This document shows positions 41,950 to 50,694 of a stretch of DNA of 63,590 bases, piece by piece. The translations under genes were made by a program, and so were the position numbers. The DNA lies in the NCBI GenBank assembly GCA_017545365.1, contig JAFWOP010000050.1, positions 1-63,590 on the forward strand, in the 5' to 3' direction. The notes beneath the pieces were generated by a model. It was not told where the DNA came from. It worked only from the letters and a program-made list of their open reading frames with translations, and did not search any database. The DNA is from Bacteroidales bacterium. Its GTDB lineage: Bacteria; Bacteroidota; Bacteroidia; Bacteroidales; P3. Positions within the stretch are counted from its first letter, which is position 1, and every line of letters starts with the position of its first letter.

Positions 41950-43047
41950 TTAGCTTTGTTCTATTACACTTTTCACATCAGCTACGGACACTTGTTCTTT
42001 CTGCAACAGATATCGGATGGTTCTCGCCTGCGACCTGAAATCCTCCCCCAACAATGCTGAACTCAGAGTCATCACCGACTTGGCCATCGAGGTTTCCACC
42101 CCGGCCACCTCGCCTAACGAGATAAACAGACCCAATCCCATGGGCACATCTTCCAAAAGATAACGGTGTCGCAGAACCATAGGCCCTTTGTTGGAGGAGT
42201 CGGCAAACGAACGAAACGAGGTCATCGCATCAATGCTCAAATCCTCCTCGTTACGCCACTTGGCAGCCTCAAAATAATCCAACGGCTCACAACCATAAGC
42301 CTTCAACACCTCATTCTTCTGCTTGTCAAACGCATGGATGACATTCACCACCGAGTCTGTGAATCCCTCTCGATACATCCAATACTCCCCTTTGCTATAC
42401 TCAATACGGGCAGCCGAGAAAGTCATGCCAATAGTATGGACTATCATATTGGGGTTATGGATGGCCGACTCCAATATGTTCTTGCGAAGATAATGAGTGT
42501 TGTCAAACAACTGCGAGAACTTGTCCAATACAAACTGGCTCTTCGAAACTGGCAGCACCGAGATGGCATTGCGCGGATTGTAGAACGTAATCTTCACGTA
42601 TTCGTTGTCCACTATTCGGCCATTATATGCTGTAGTCTCCCACTCGCTGTATATGACATCTGCTTTCACATACTTCTTGAATATCAAACTGCCCATATAT
42701 CCCGGACACATGGCTATTATTTGGCCGTCGCGCACATAAGGCGCAATCAGCCTGGCCACATCCTCATGCTGCAACGTCGTGGTCATTATCAGCACTATAT
42801 CAGCAAAGGCCATGGCCTTCTTCGCATCACGTGTGACTAACATAGGTTTGACAAACAAATCCTTGCCACGATTGGTTAAATCGTGTACACGGTACCCACC
42901 GTCAACCAAAATCTTATCAAAAAAAGAGCTATTGGTCTGTGATGTCTTTAGTAAACAGACCTCATGTTCTCCCTTTTCATATATCTTGGCAGCATGAATA
43001 AGACCCGCATTGCCACAACCAACAATTGTAATTTTCATTTTTCTCAA
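41950..43047 (-). CDS. Opine (octopine/nopaline) dehydrogenase-like protein
   Basis: A 365-residue NAD(P)-dependent enzyme with the two domains of opine dehydrogenases. N-terminal Rossmann GCGNAGLIHAAKIYEKGEHE; the C-terminal octopine-DH domain has NPNMIVHTIGMTFSAARIE with the catalytic histidine, followed by EYWMYREGFTDSVVNVIHAF. The family reductively joins the amino group of an amino acid to a 2-oxo acid. In capsule loci such enzymes can supply N-(1-carboxyethyl)-type amino acids that decorate sugars, as is known for carboxyethyl-lysine O-antigens. It lies between ATP-grasp genes with 2- and 27-base gaps. Confidence 0.85.
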   Translation of the reverse strand: MRKMKITIVGCGNAGLIHAAKIYEKGEHEVCLLKTSQTNSSFFDKILVDGGYRVHDLTNRGKDLFVKPMLVTRDAKKAMAFADIVLIMTTTLQHEDVARLIAPYVRDGQIIAMCPGYMGSLIFKKYVKADVIYSEWETTAYNGRIVDNEYVKITFYNPRNAISVLPVSKSQFVLDKFSQLFDNTHYLRKNILESAIHNPNMIVHTIGMTFSAARIEYSKGEYWMYREGFTDSVVNVIHAFDKQKNEVLKAYGCEPLDYFEAAKWRNEEDLSIDAMTSFRSFADSSNKGPMVLRHRYLLEDVPMGLGLFISLGEVAGVETSMAKSVMTLSSALLGEDFRSQARTIRYLLQKEQVSVADVKSVIEQS

Positions 43048-43048
43048 A

Positions 43049-44134
43049 TTAATACGTGATATAACTATGTCGCAGTCTCTGACTCCTTTCTGCTATGTAC
43101 CTCATCACCTCATCCAATCTTTCTCCAAACACGGGACCGTTAAACGCCTGATGGGCTTCCAACAGGGCACAATCTAGATTAATTTCCAAAACGACGGGAA
43201 CACCATTTTCGTCGATTGCCACATCCCATCCTATCAGATTTGCATAGGGTATTCGCTTATGGAATGCGATAATCTGCTCTTTCAATTTGTCGTATTCCGG
43301 GACCCGCAATCCTTCCAGCAGAATGCCTGTAGGTGCCTTATACTTCTTTTCAAAATGTTTGTCTATACCAAACTCATTAACAACCCCCTCTTGTGTGAGC
43401 CCCACAAGCACCCCATTGCCACCACTCAGATTGTCCACATACGAACCCGTCCCACCCATACGGATAAATGCACTAAGGACGTTGCATCTTCCATTAATAT
43501 TCAACGTTAAGAAACGAATGGTATTGACAGATTCCGGATTGAACCGAGCCATAAACTCATGCTGGCAGACCACCTCTTCAAACTCAATATCGTGCCATCG
43601 CAGTATTTTTCTCAAAGAGGATTCGTCCTCACAGCTCATGTCGATTTTGTGGACGGCAGAGCCGCCTCCCGGACCCAACGCGTTCTTAGCCACGAAAACG
43701 GTTTTTCCCTTCAATAGGGCTGCCGCCTCCTCTTCCGTCATCTCATTATTGTCCTCTGTCACATAATGACCATCTATCTTTTGAACTATTGGCTTGGGTC
43801 TGTTCGGCGCAGGGACGATATACTTTAGATTACACTTATGTTGGAGGAAGAATGCCGCCCACCGCAAATTAAGCACATGTTCCGCAAAGTCATAATAATC
43901 ATCTGGAACATACTGCACATTGAAAGTGCCACAAAATGCCTTATAGAACTCAAACGACCAATACTTCCCGCCCCATTCACCCCACATTTCCTTTATGGTC
44001 TTCTTCTCCTCCTTTGATAGCGGGACACGTTTCAGACGGAGTGCATGCCCGTTGGCCTTATCCCTTCTCCTCTTAGCATCAAATAGACCATAATAATGGT
44101 TGATACTCTCCTTTATTTTTCCCTGTATTGACAT
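43049..44134 (-). CDS. Sugar-transfer-associated ATP-grasp protein 5
   Basis: A 361-residue ATPgrasp_ST protein and the first of the block. Blocks: TVFVAKNALGPGGGSAVHKI (ATP lysine), VCQHEFMARFNPESVNTIRFLTLN, VDNLSGGNGVLVGL, and YANLIGWDVAIDENGVPVVLEINLD. Intact and well spaced (2 bases before the opine dehydrogenase gene). It differs from copies 3 and 4 in the ATP loop, so it probably represents a separate lineage rather than a recent duplicate. Confidence 0.87.
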   Translation of the reverse strand: MSIQGKIKESINHYYGLFDAKRRRDKANGHALRLKRVPLSKEEKKTIKEMWGEWGGKYWSFEFYKAFCGTFNVQYVPDDYYDFAEHVLNLRWAAFFLQHKCNLKYIVPAPNRPKPIVQKIDGHYVTEDNNEMTEEEAAALLKGKTVFVAKNALGPGGGSAVHKIDMSCEDESSLRKILRWHDIEFEEVVCQHEFMARFNPESVNTIRFLTLNINGRCNVLSAFIRMGGTGSYVDNLSGGNGVLVGLTQEGVVNEFGIDKHFEKKYKAPTGILLEGLRVPEYDKLKEQIIAFHKRIPYANLIGWDVAIDENGVPVVLEINLDCALLEAHQAFNGPVFGERLDEVMRYIAERSQRLRHSYITY

Positions 44135-44503
44135 ACTTCTAATTATTTACAGTTAACATACGTCTTAACTTACGCACAATCTTCTTTACCAAACTTATTA
44201 CCCCGAACTTTATATATCCAGATTCCTTCCACAAACGTTTCTTTATGCCTTTTTCGATTTCTGCAGAAGACAAAATATTATCAAACGAGTTATATGTGAA
44301 GCAGGATTTTGTTGTCACTCGTTTTTGCCCAACAGAATGAAACGGAATGAAATTCCTTATATCTAACAACAAACTATCAAAACAAAACAACACATAAACT
44401 TAATATATCAAAGACAAACAAGAATAATAGAAGTTTTTAGAAACTGAAAGTTGCTGCACTGGAAGTGCAGAGATTTAACCAATGATTTTATATTAAAAAT
44501 CAA
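44135..44503. other. Gap with short ORF and hairpin between the head genes and the ATP-grasp block
   Basis: About 370 bases. A minus-strand frame at 44139-44393 (84 codons, MLFCFDSLLLDIRN... to ...KIVRKLRRMLTVNN) ends just before ATP-grasp gene 5; I do not recognise it, and its last 50 residues (EIEKGIKKRLWKESGYIKFG) look more protein-like than the start, so it may be the 3' end of a lost gene. A hairpin at 44454-44470 probably ends the deacetylase transcript. Confidence 0.35.
44454..44470. terminator. Hairpin after the deacetylase gene
   Basis: CTGCACT, loop GGA, AGTGCAG forms a 7-bp stem 34 bases beyond the stop of the deacetylase gene on the minus strand. Its core is shared with the stronger hairpin at 20877-20905. 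Termination is plausible; the T-run is weak. Confidence 0.4.
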
Positions 44504-45844
44504 TCATAAAGCATATTGTAATATCTTGTCACATATCTTTACGAGGTATTTAAATTGACCCGCCGGTCTTCTTAGCATATGCCAATTCAGTACTAACTGG
44601 CCTCTATACTTTTTCACTTCGTCCACCACCTTAACAATCTCTTCCATCGTCTCCTGCTCCGAACTGTTCCTAATCCTATACATCACAGCCGTATCCATTA
44701 TCTCACACGGTAACTCATAAAGCCTCATCTCACGTCTTTGTCTAATATCAAATATGGGAAAAGGAACAGCAATACTACTGCGAAACCCTATCGACCCTCC
44801 GAACACCTTATTGCTCATAGTTGCCCGTTGTCCATCACTGGTCCCAAGTGACTCCCATTGACAAAAAGTAAAATGGTTGCATAGCAGATGATGATTACGA
44901 CCATATAATGGTACACACTTTAACAAGCCTTTTATTCTTGATACTTCAACATCCCATTGCTTTTGATTGTTAAATGTAGATTCCGAAGGATGAAAACCTA
45001 TTTTGATAGAATTACTTGAGTGTTGTGAATTCAACCAATTAATGACTTCTTGTATAGCTTCCCCATCATAAGGATACGTAACGCCAACTTCACCTCTGGC
45101 ACATGTTTTAATAAAAAACATTTCATCAATTCCATATTTTTGTGATAGTGAGACATATCTAGAAGCCTGCGTATAGGGTCTTGGATAATGAAGTTTTAGT
45201 CCTATATCCTTTATCGTCTTTTTAAAAGCAGCTCTTCTAAAACTCAACAAACTACAAAACAACATCTTGCACACCCCAATCCACGAAAGATCTACTAATG
45301 AATCAACATCATGGGTAATCAGACATTTAAATTGTCGTTGGGAGGTTATTCCTAATAATTCACTTAACAGGTACTCATATTCATGGACAACAGCACGCAG
45401 ATAAATATTCTGTTTCTTGGTAAAGCATCTATTATCATAAGTAAAGCCGCCCTCTCCTCCTGTACAATATTCATCCCAATGTGACAATAAGAAAAATGTT
45501 GATGCGAATATATCCAACCCAATCTTCACCCTCTCATTATCTTGATAGTATGTATCATTCCCAAACACCAACGGCACTTCCTTCCCTAACGCATGAAATG
45601 TTGATATACCGCTTGGAATGTTAGAAATATTCAGATACTCTAGGGGAAAAGTTGCATAATGATGAAAAAAATGGTCTTCAATCTCTATTATTTTATTGTC
45701 TTTTTTGATGATATAAGAATCTGCACTATCATCAAAATGTATGCAATCAGAAGGCAAGTCACAATTTAGAAGATGGTTAAAAAGTACATTAATGACATAC
45801 CGCCTTTCTGGTATATTATCATTGGGACACGTAATAGACAACAT
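44504..45844 (-). CDS. Polysaccharide deacetylase-like protein with N-terminal extension
   Basis: A 446-residue protein of the large Bacteroidetes deacetylase-like group. After a family-specific N-terminal half (residues 1-160, including PLVFGNDTYYQDN and SHWDEYC), KCLITHDVDSLVDLS gives the catalytic THDVD motif near residue 175; KIGFHPSEST and NHFTFCQWE follow, and LVLNWHML may be the last motif. Modification of the glycan or of a sugar precursor is expected. No signal peptide seen, so cytoplasmic action is assumed. A 120-base gap precedes it and a hairpin follows it. Confidence 0.75.
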   Translation of the reverse strand: MLSITCPNDNIPERRYVINVLFNHLLNCDLPSDCIHFDDSADSYIIKKDNKIIEIEDHFFHHYATFPLEYLNISNIPSGISTFHALGKEVPLVFGNDTYYQDNERVKIGLDIFASTFFLLSHWDEYCTGGEGGFTYDNRCFTKKQNIYLRAVVHEYEYLLSELLGITSQRQFKCLITHDVDSLVDLSWIGVCKMLFCSLLSFRRAAFKKTIKDIGLKLHYPRPYTQASRYVSLSQKYGIDEMFFIKTCARGEVGVTYPYDGEAIQEVINWLNSQHSSNSIKIGFHPSESTFNNQKQWDVEVSRIKGLLKCVPLYGRNHHLLCNHFTFCQWESLGTSDGQRATMSNKVFGGSIGFRSSIAVPFPIFDIRQRREMRLYELPCEIMDTAVMYRIRNSSEQETMEEIVKVVDEVKKYRGQLVLNWHMLRRPAGQFKYLVKICDKILQYAL

Positions 45845-45964
45845 CTTATGACAAAAAATAATAATATATTATTCTACAATTCAACAACAGCGTCCTTATC
45901 TTCTCCCTCCTCATCACCCCTTTCAACCTGCCCCCAAACACCCACCTTGGTGTTGCAAGACTCC

Positions 45965-46978
45965 CTATATCCATCCCTGATATGGGAAAAACCTTCTTGA
46001 GTGCAGTCTTTTCTTATATTTTGGATACAAACCGAGAACTATGGCAAAAAACCACACTTTTTCTCTATACGTGGATTTGTGATATTTATTCCCGAATAGT
46101 ATAACCTTGTTTATTTCAGGATATGTCTTAAGCCATAACTTTATGTATTTCTTTTGCCCGACAATGCGCAACAATCTGTTTTTTGTACGCACCTTATTAA
46201 CAAATATGCCCCTTCCATACTTTTCTCTAACACCCTCTCGCTCCAAAAAACCAATCAGAATGTCTACATTTGATTTAAAGTCGTCATGGTTTTTCAGGCA
46301 ATGTTCTTCATCTAGCAGTTTTGTAATGGCATTAGGGTTGTATCTATAATAATATAATGGGACATCCACATGTGTTATTCGTTTAGCAAAAAAAGCAGTC
46401 TCTGCACTCATGACTGTGTCTTCCCCCATATTTTTTACAGGCCACATATAATCATGTTCGCTGAATAATCCTCTTCGGTATAGCTTGCTGACAAAATAAG
46501 GATACACTCTCCGATTTAATATATCATCTCTCACATTTTCCCCATCTCCAATAATTCCATCTGGCACTAAAGTACAATATTGACTCTTTCCTTGATAATA
46601 ATAATAATAGTCACAAATGGTAATATCAGCATCCGTCTCTATCGCTTTTTTGTACATCAATTCGGCCATACGGGTATCAACAAAATCATCCCCATCAATC
46701 GATATCAAGTAATCACCCCTTGCGGATAATATGCCATCATGTCTAGTGCAAGATAATCCTTGATTCTGCTCATGTCTAATAACCCTCACCTGTGATTTGC
46801 GGTTAGGGTACTCTTCTAAAACCCTCAGAGCAATATCAATACTATTGTCAAGTGTACAATCATCAACAAGTATTATCTCTATTTCATCTAGCGTCTGCTC
46901 ATATAGACTCCGAACACACTCCTCAATATAAGCTGCCACATTATAGATAGCAACTGCAAAAGATACTTTTATGCCCAT
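45965..46978 (-). CDS. Glycosyltransferase family 2 (copy c)
   Basis: A 337-residue GT-A enzyme from the ATG at 46978 (MGIKVSFAVAIYNVAAYIEECVRS). ILVDDCTLDNSID provides the nucleotide-binding aspartates, SARGDYLISIDGDDFVD the DxD-type motif. The C-terminal end (HKSTYREKVWFFAIVLGLYPKYKKRL) is shared with the two other family-2 enzymes of this cluster, showing duplication. Donor and linkage unknown. Nearest neighbour in both position and sequence is the gene at 47011-48033. Confidence 0.88.
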   Translation of the reverse strand: MGIKVSFAVAIYNVAAYIEECVRSLYEQTLDEIEIILVDDCTLDNSIDIALRVLEEYPNRKSQVRVIRHEQNQGLSCTRHDGILSARGDYLISIDGDDFVDTRMAELMYKKAIETDADITICDYYYYYQGKSQYCTLVPDGIIGDGENVRDDILNRRVYPYFVSKLYRRGLFSEHDYMWPVKNMGEDTVMSAETAFFAKRITHVDVPLYYYRYNPNAITKLLDEEHCLKNHDDFKSNVDILIGFLEREGVREKYGRGIFVNKVRTKNRLLRIVGQKKYIKLWLKTYPEINKVILFGNKYHKSTYREKVWFFAIVLGLYPKYKKRLHSRRFFPYQGWI

Positions 46979-47010
46979 TTCATTCCTTCTATTTTCTGTC
47001 GTTTCTTCTA

Positions 47011-48033
47011 TTATATGCCTCTCCGCCATATTACATCTGGCTTGAACCTTTTACTCAACAGCCGATGTTTTAATCTTGGATACAACCCCATACAGATGGC
47101 CAGCATCCAAAGTTTTTCTTTATATGTGGATTTGTGACTCTTATCTCCAAAAAACAGCAACCTATTCACCTCAGGATAAGTACGAAGCCATAGTCTCAAA
47201 CATTTCCTATGATTCGTATAAGAAAGCACCTCATTCTTTGCCCTCACCTTCATGGCCAATATTCCTTCGGCATATTTCGCTGACACTCCTTCCCTTTCCA
47301 AAAAGCCAAACAACACATTGTTATTTTGAACGAACTCCTGCTGCTTCTTTTCTGAACGCTCTAGGCTGTTATTATTAGATATAGAATTCGGGTTTAACCT
47401 GTAGTGATACAATGGAACAGGAACACTCGCGATTCTCCGTGCATAATAGACTATCTGATAACTAATCACAACATCCTCTGCATATGCAGCTACTGGCCAC
47501 TCAATGCAATGTTCAACAAAGAGACTTCTTCGAATCAATTTGCACCATATATTCGGCATTACTTTTCTATTGATTGTATCTTCCCTTACATTCTCGCCAT
47601 CAGCTACTATCCCATTGGGAGCCAAAGAAACAACTCTCATACTATTTCGTTCATACCAAAATATATCACAAACCACAATATCGGCATCCTTCTCAACTGC
47701 CTTGCCGTACATCAGCTCTGCCATCTGAGGCTCCACGTAATCATCGCCATCTATGAAGTTAATATATTCCCCACTAGCAGCAGAAAGACCATCTTTCCGA
47801 GTTTCTACAATCCTCTTATTCTTCTCATGTGTCAGAATCTTGACCTGCCCTTTCCTGTGAGGATATTCTTCCAATGTACGACGTATTATCTCCTCACTAT
47901 CATCTGGCGAGCAATCATTCACAAAGACAATCTCAATATCCTCCAGCGTCTGCTCAAACAGGCTTCGGGCACATTGCTCTATGTATTCCGCAACATTATA
48001 AACCGCAACTATATAACTTACCTTTGCCCTCAT
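47011..48033 (-). CDS. Glycosyltransferase family 2 (copy b)
   Basis: A 340-residue GT-A enzyme (start at 48033, MRAKVSYIVAVYNVAEYIEQC). IVFVNDCSPDDSE and SGEYINFIDGDDYVEPQMAEL are the donor/metal motifs. Its C-terminal part (HKSTYKEKLWMLAICMGLYPRLKHRLLSKRFKPD) is nearly the same as in copies a and c, so the three are paralogues that probably add similar residues with differing linkages. Separated by 35 bases from the Stealth gene upstream. Confidence 0.88.
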   Translation of the reverse strand: MRAKVSYIVAVYNVAEYIEQCARSLFEQTLEDIEIVFVNDCSPDDSEEIIRRTLEEYPHRKGQVKILTHEKNKRIVETRKDGLSAASGEYINFIDGDDYVEPQMAELMYGKAVEKDADIVVCDIFWYERNSMRVVSLAPNGIVADGENVREDTINRKVMPNIWCKLIRRSLFVEHCIEWPVAAYAEDVVISYQIVYYARRIASVPVPLYHYRLNPNSISNNNSLERSEKKQQEFVQNNNVLFGFLEREGVSAKYAEGILAMKVRAKNEVLSYTNHRKCLRLWLRTYPEVNRLLFFGDKSHKSTYKEKLWMLAICMGLYPRLKHRLLSKRFKPDVIWRRGI

Positions 48034-48068
48034 TGACGGCTCTCCATCGTTCAAGACTTGTACACTTA

Positions 48069-49091
48069 CTATTTTTCAAACGTTGACTTCTCTGGCAGTA
48101 AAGTCTCCATAGACCTTGCAACCTCTCGAAGACATTGTTCGGGTTCCGTATCTAAGGGTGAGTCATTCACACATATCTGTGGTATTGTCTTACTTTCGAT
48201 TAGGCCGCAGAGGTCATCCAATCTTTGAGGAGAAACTGGTACAACGCGACCCAACTTCTCCACAGCAGCAGGATAAAAAATGCCCTTTGCCTGATTCCAG
48301 GCACATAACAGCCATTGATTCACTTGGTCATCGGTACGGAACTTACTCATCGAGGTGTGATGCATAATATCAGGATACCGTTCCCACAGCTCTTTCAAGG
48401 TAGATTTCAAGTGCGGTAGTGCCACATGTCCATACGAGCTTAGCGGCAATGTTCGGTTGGTCAAATAGCACATTAGATTCTTTCGGGCTTTCTTATATCC
48501 AAGCTCCTTAATGCTAAACCACTTTTTACGATTCTGCCAGATTGACTCTGAAACTTTAAAGGTTTGGTTTATAACGCAATAGTCATTAAATAAAATCCTA
48601 CTCCAATTGTTATATCCGACATTCCTATAATATTGCAGACTTGTTTTTAGCACAGGCTGCCCTTCTCGGAAAAAGAATGAAGGTTCGACAGGCCGTAGCA
48701 AAAACATGTCATCATTAAACAGTACAAAATGTTCCGACAGCTCTTCAATCCTATGGAAATTCAGCTCGATTGTATTCGAGTTAAATGTCGGAAGATACTC
48801 TTTCGGAATGTAGTCCTCGTGGTTAACCAGATGTAGTTTGGGGTGTGCCTCATTCAGCCACTCTGGTTTTTGGCCACAGGTGACAAAATGAATCCTGTTC
48901 ACCCACGGTGCAAACTGCTCCACCGCACGAAACCAATACTTCAAGAGTCCGTTTTCGCGGTATCTGCACTCCGTATTACCGTCGGCAGCATCAGATACCT
49001 TGCCATCATTTCCTTCCCACTTACTCTTCTCTTTCTGCCAAGCGGGGTCATTACCATCTACCCAAGTTACAATAAAATCAATCTTTTCCAT
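48069..49091 (-). CDS. Stealth-family capsular polysaccharide phosphotransferase
   Basis: A 340-residue Stealth protein. Conserved region 1 is IDFIVTWVDGNDPAWQKEK at the N-terminus; CR2 comprises RYRENGLLKYWFRAVEQFAPWVNRIHFVTCGQKPEWL, EDYIPKEYLPTFNSNTIELN and LFNDDMFLLRPV; CR3 is around HHTSMSKFRTDDQVNQWLL. Such enzymes transfer hexose-1-phosphate from UDP-sugars and create phosphodiester links in capsules (as in Neisseria capsule polymerases). Predicts that part of this polymer or its decoration is phosphodiester-linked. It lies between two family-2 glycosyltransferases. Confidence 0.92.
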   Translation of the reverse strand: MEKIDFIVTWVDGNDPAWQKEKSKWEGNDGKVSDAADGNTECRYRENGLLKYWFRAVEQFAPWVNRIHFVTCGQKPEWLNEAHPKLHLVNHEDYIPKEYLPTFNSNTIELNFHRIEELSEHFVLFNDDMFLLRPVEPSFFFREGQPVLKTSLQYYRNVGYNNWSRILFNDYCVINQTFKVSESIWQNRKKWFSIKELGYKKARKNLMCYLTNRTLPLSSYGHVALPHLKSTLKELWERYPDIMHHTSMSKFRTDDQVNQWLLCAWNQAKGIFYPAAVEKLGRVVPVSPQRLDDLCGLIESKTIPQICVNDSPLDTEPEQCLREVARSMETLLPEKSTFEK

Positions 49092-49116
49092 AACAAAAAA
49101 AGTGGATAAACCACAA

Positions 49117-50142
49117 TCACTTAGTCGTTTGACGCCACATCCTATCCGGCTTGAATCTTTTGGACAACAACCTACGTTTCAATTTAGGGTACAGCCCCAA
49201 CCAGATAACAAGGAACCAAATCTTCTCCCTATATGTCGACTTGTATACCTTATTCCCAAATAACAGCAACCTGTTCACCTCGGGATATGTATGCAGCCAC
49301 AGCCTACGGTACTTCAACTTGTCCGTATACGGAAGCATCAAGTTCCTTGCCAACACTTTATCTGTCAGTAACCCTTCAGCGTATTTCTCCGCCACTCCCT
49401 CTCGCTTCATAAAATCAGTAATGATTCTGTTGTTGTTCAAATACAACTGCAACTTTTTTGCAACAGATTCAGGGTCTACAAGATTTGATAACGAATCAGA
49501 CCTATGAACATAATGGTAAAACGCAACTGGAACATGTGCTATCACACGTGCGTAATATGCAGCCATATCGCTCACCACCATATCCTCATGACTCGCATTC
49601 ACAGGCCACACGATATCATTATCCAAAAATAGAGTTCGGCGAATCATTTTGCACCAAATAGTACCTGTTACCCTTCTATTAATCATGTCATCTCGCACAT
49701 TCTCCCCGTCCCCCATAACTCCTTTGGGAACCTGAGTACAAACCCGTTTCCCTGTTTTTGAATGACCCACATAATCGCATACCACCAAGTCCGCCCCAGT
49801 CTCGACAGCTTTGGCATACATCAGCTCAGCCATCTGGGGTTCCACATAGTCATCCCCGTCTATGAAATTGATGTATTCACCTGTGGCTACATTAAAACCG
49901 TCCTTGCGGGTCTCTTGAATCCCCTTATTCTCACTATGAACCACAAATTTCACCTGGCCCACCCGCCATGGATAATTCTCTAATGTACGGCGGATTATGG
50001 CCTCGCTATCGTCAGTAGAAGCATCGTTCACGAACACGATCTCTATATCTTCCATTGTCTGCTCAAACAGACTACGAGCACATTGCTCTATATATGCTGC
50101 CAAATTGTAGACTGCTACGATGTAGCTGACCTTCGCACTCAT
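49117..50142 (-). CDS. Glycosyltransferase family 2 (copy a)
   Basis: A 341-residue GT-A enzyme: MSAKVSYIVAVYNLAAYIEQCARS, IVFVNDASTDDSEAI and TGEYINFIDGDDYVEPQMAEL, with the shared C-terminus HTYPEVNRLLLFGNK and SKRFKPDRMW. It is the first glycosyltransferase gene after upxY, 3 bases away, thus under direct influence of the antiterminator. The C-terminal region seems basic and hydrophobic enough for membrane contact. Confidence 0.88.
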   Translation of the reverse strand: MSAKVSYIVAVYNLAAYIEQCARSLFEQTMEDIEIVFVNDASTDDSEAIIRRTLENYPWRVGQVKFVVHSENKGIQETRKDGFNVATGEYINFIDGDDYVEPQMAELMYAKAVETGADLVVCDYVGHSKTGKRVCTQVPKGVMGDGENVRDDMINRRVTGTIWCKMIRRTLFLDNDIVWPVNASHEDMVVSDMAAYYARVIAHVPVAFYHYVHRSDSLSNLVDPESVAKKLQLYLNNNRIITDFMKREGVAEKYAEGLLTDKVLARNLMLPYTDKLKYRRLWLHTYPEVNRLLLFGNKVYKSTYREKIWFLVIWLGLYPKLKRRLLSKRFKPDRMWRQTTK

Positions 50143-50145
50143 AAT

Positions 50146-50670
50146 TCAAATCTTTTCAACTAGGGCGGCGGGGATGGCGGCGGTGGCGACGGCGATGATG
50201 CCTTCAAGCTGTATGACCACCCGCTTCTCATGCTTGCCCCCTATCTGCATGAACACGCCCTCCAGCCCTGTCATGGGGCCTCCGATGACACGCACCCGGT
50301 CCCCTTTCTTAAAATTAAGCTTGGCGGGGTCGAGATACACGATCTTCTCCTCCTTGCTGCCGGCCACCCGGATAAAGCTGGCCATATCCCTGTCCGGCAC
50401 TATCACCGGCGTCCACAGCTCCTCCACCTTGCGGCACATCGGCCATATCCTCAAATCGTCCTTATGAATCGTGTAAAACACATCTTTGTCGGTATTGACG
50501 AACAAATAGGTGGTGAGGGCGCAACGCTGCACCCATACAAAACGGCCGTGGCGGTCACGCTGGCGGACCCGCTCCATCGGAACGAAACACTCAGCTCCGA
50601 AATATTTCTGAATCATCTCCTGCAAAGCAACCTCTTTGCCTGAGAAACAGCGCAATACGTACCACGCCAT
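50146..50670 (-). CDS. upxY: UpxY-family NusG-like transcription antiterminator
   Basis: A 174-residue protein (start at the ATG at 50670, MAWYVLRCFSGKEVALQEMI). An N-terminal NGN domain is followed by a KOW domain around FKKGDRVRVIGGPMTGLEGVFM. UpxY proteins bind RNA polymerase at the start of their own capsule operon and let it read through leader terminators, so each locus carries its own. It is second in the operon here, after the UDP-glucose dehydrogenase, whereas Bacteroides fragilis loci usually start with upxY. No upxZ-like gene follows. Confidence 0.92.
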   Translation of the reverse strand: MAWYVLRCFSGKEVALQEMIQKYFGAECFVPMERVRQRDRHGRFVWVQRCALTTYLFVNTDKDVFYTIHKDDLRIWPMCRKVEELWTPVIVPDRDMASFIRVAGSKEEKIVYLDPAKLNFKKGDRVRVIGGPMTGLEGVFMQIGGKHEKRVVIQLEGIIAVATAAIPAALVEKI

Positions 50671-50694
50671 AGGATAGGGGTGCATATGGTTAAA

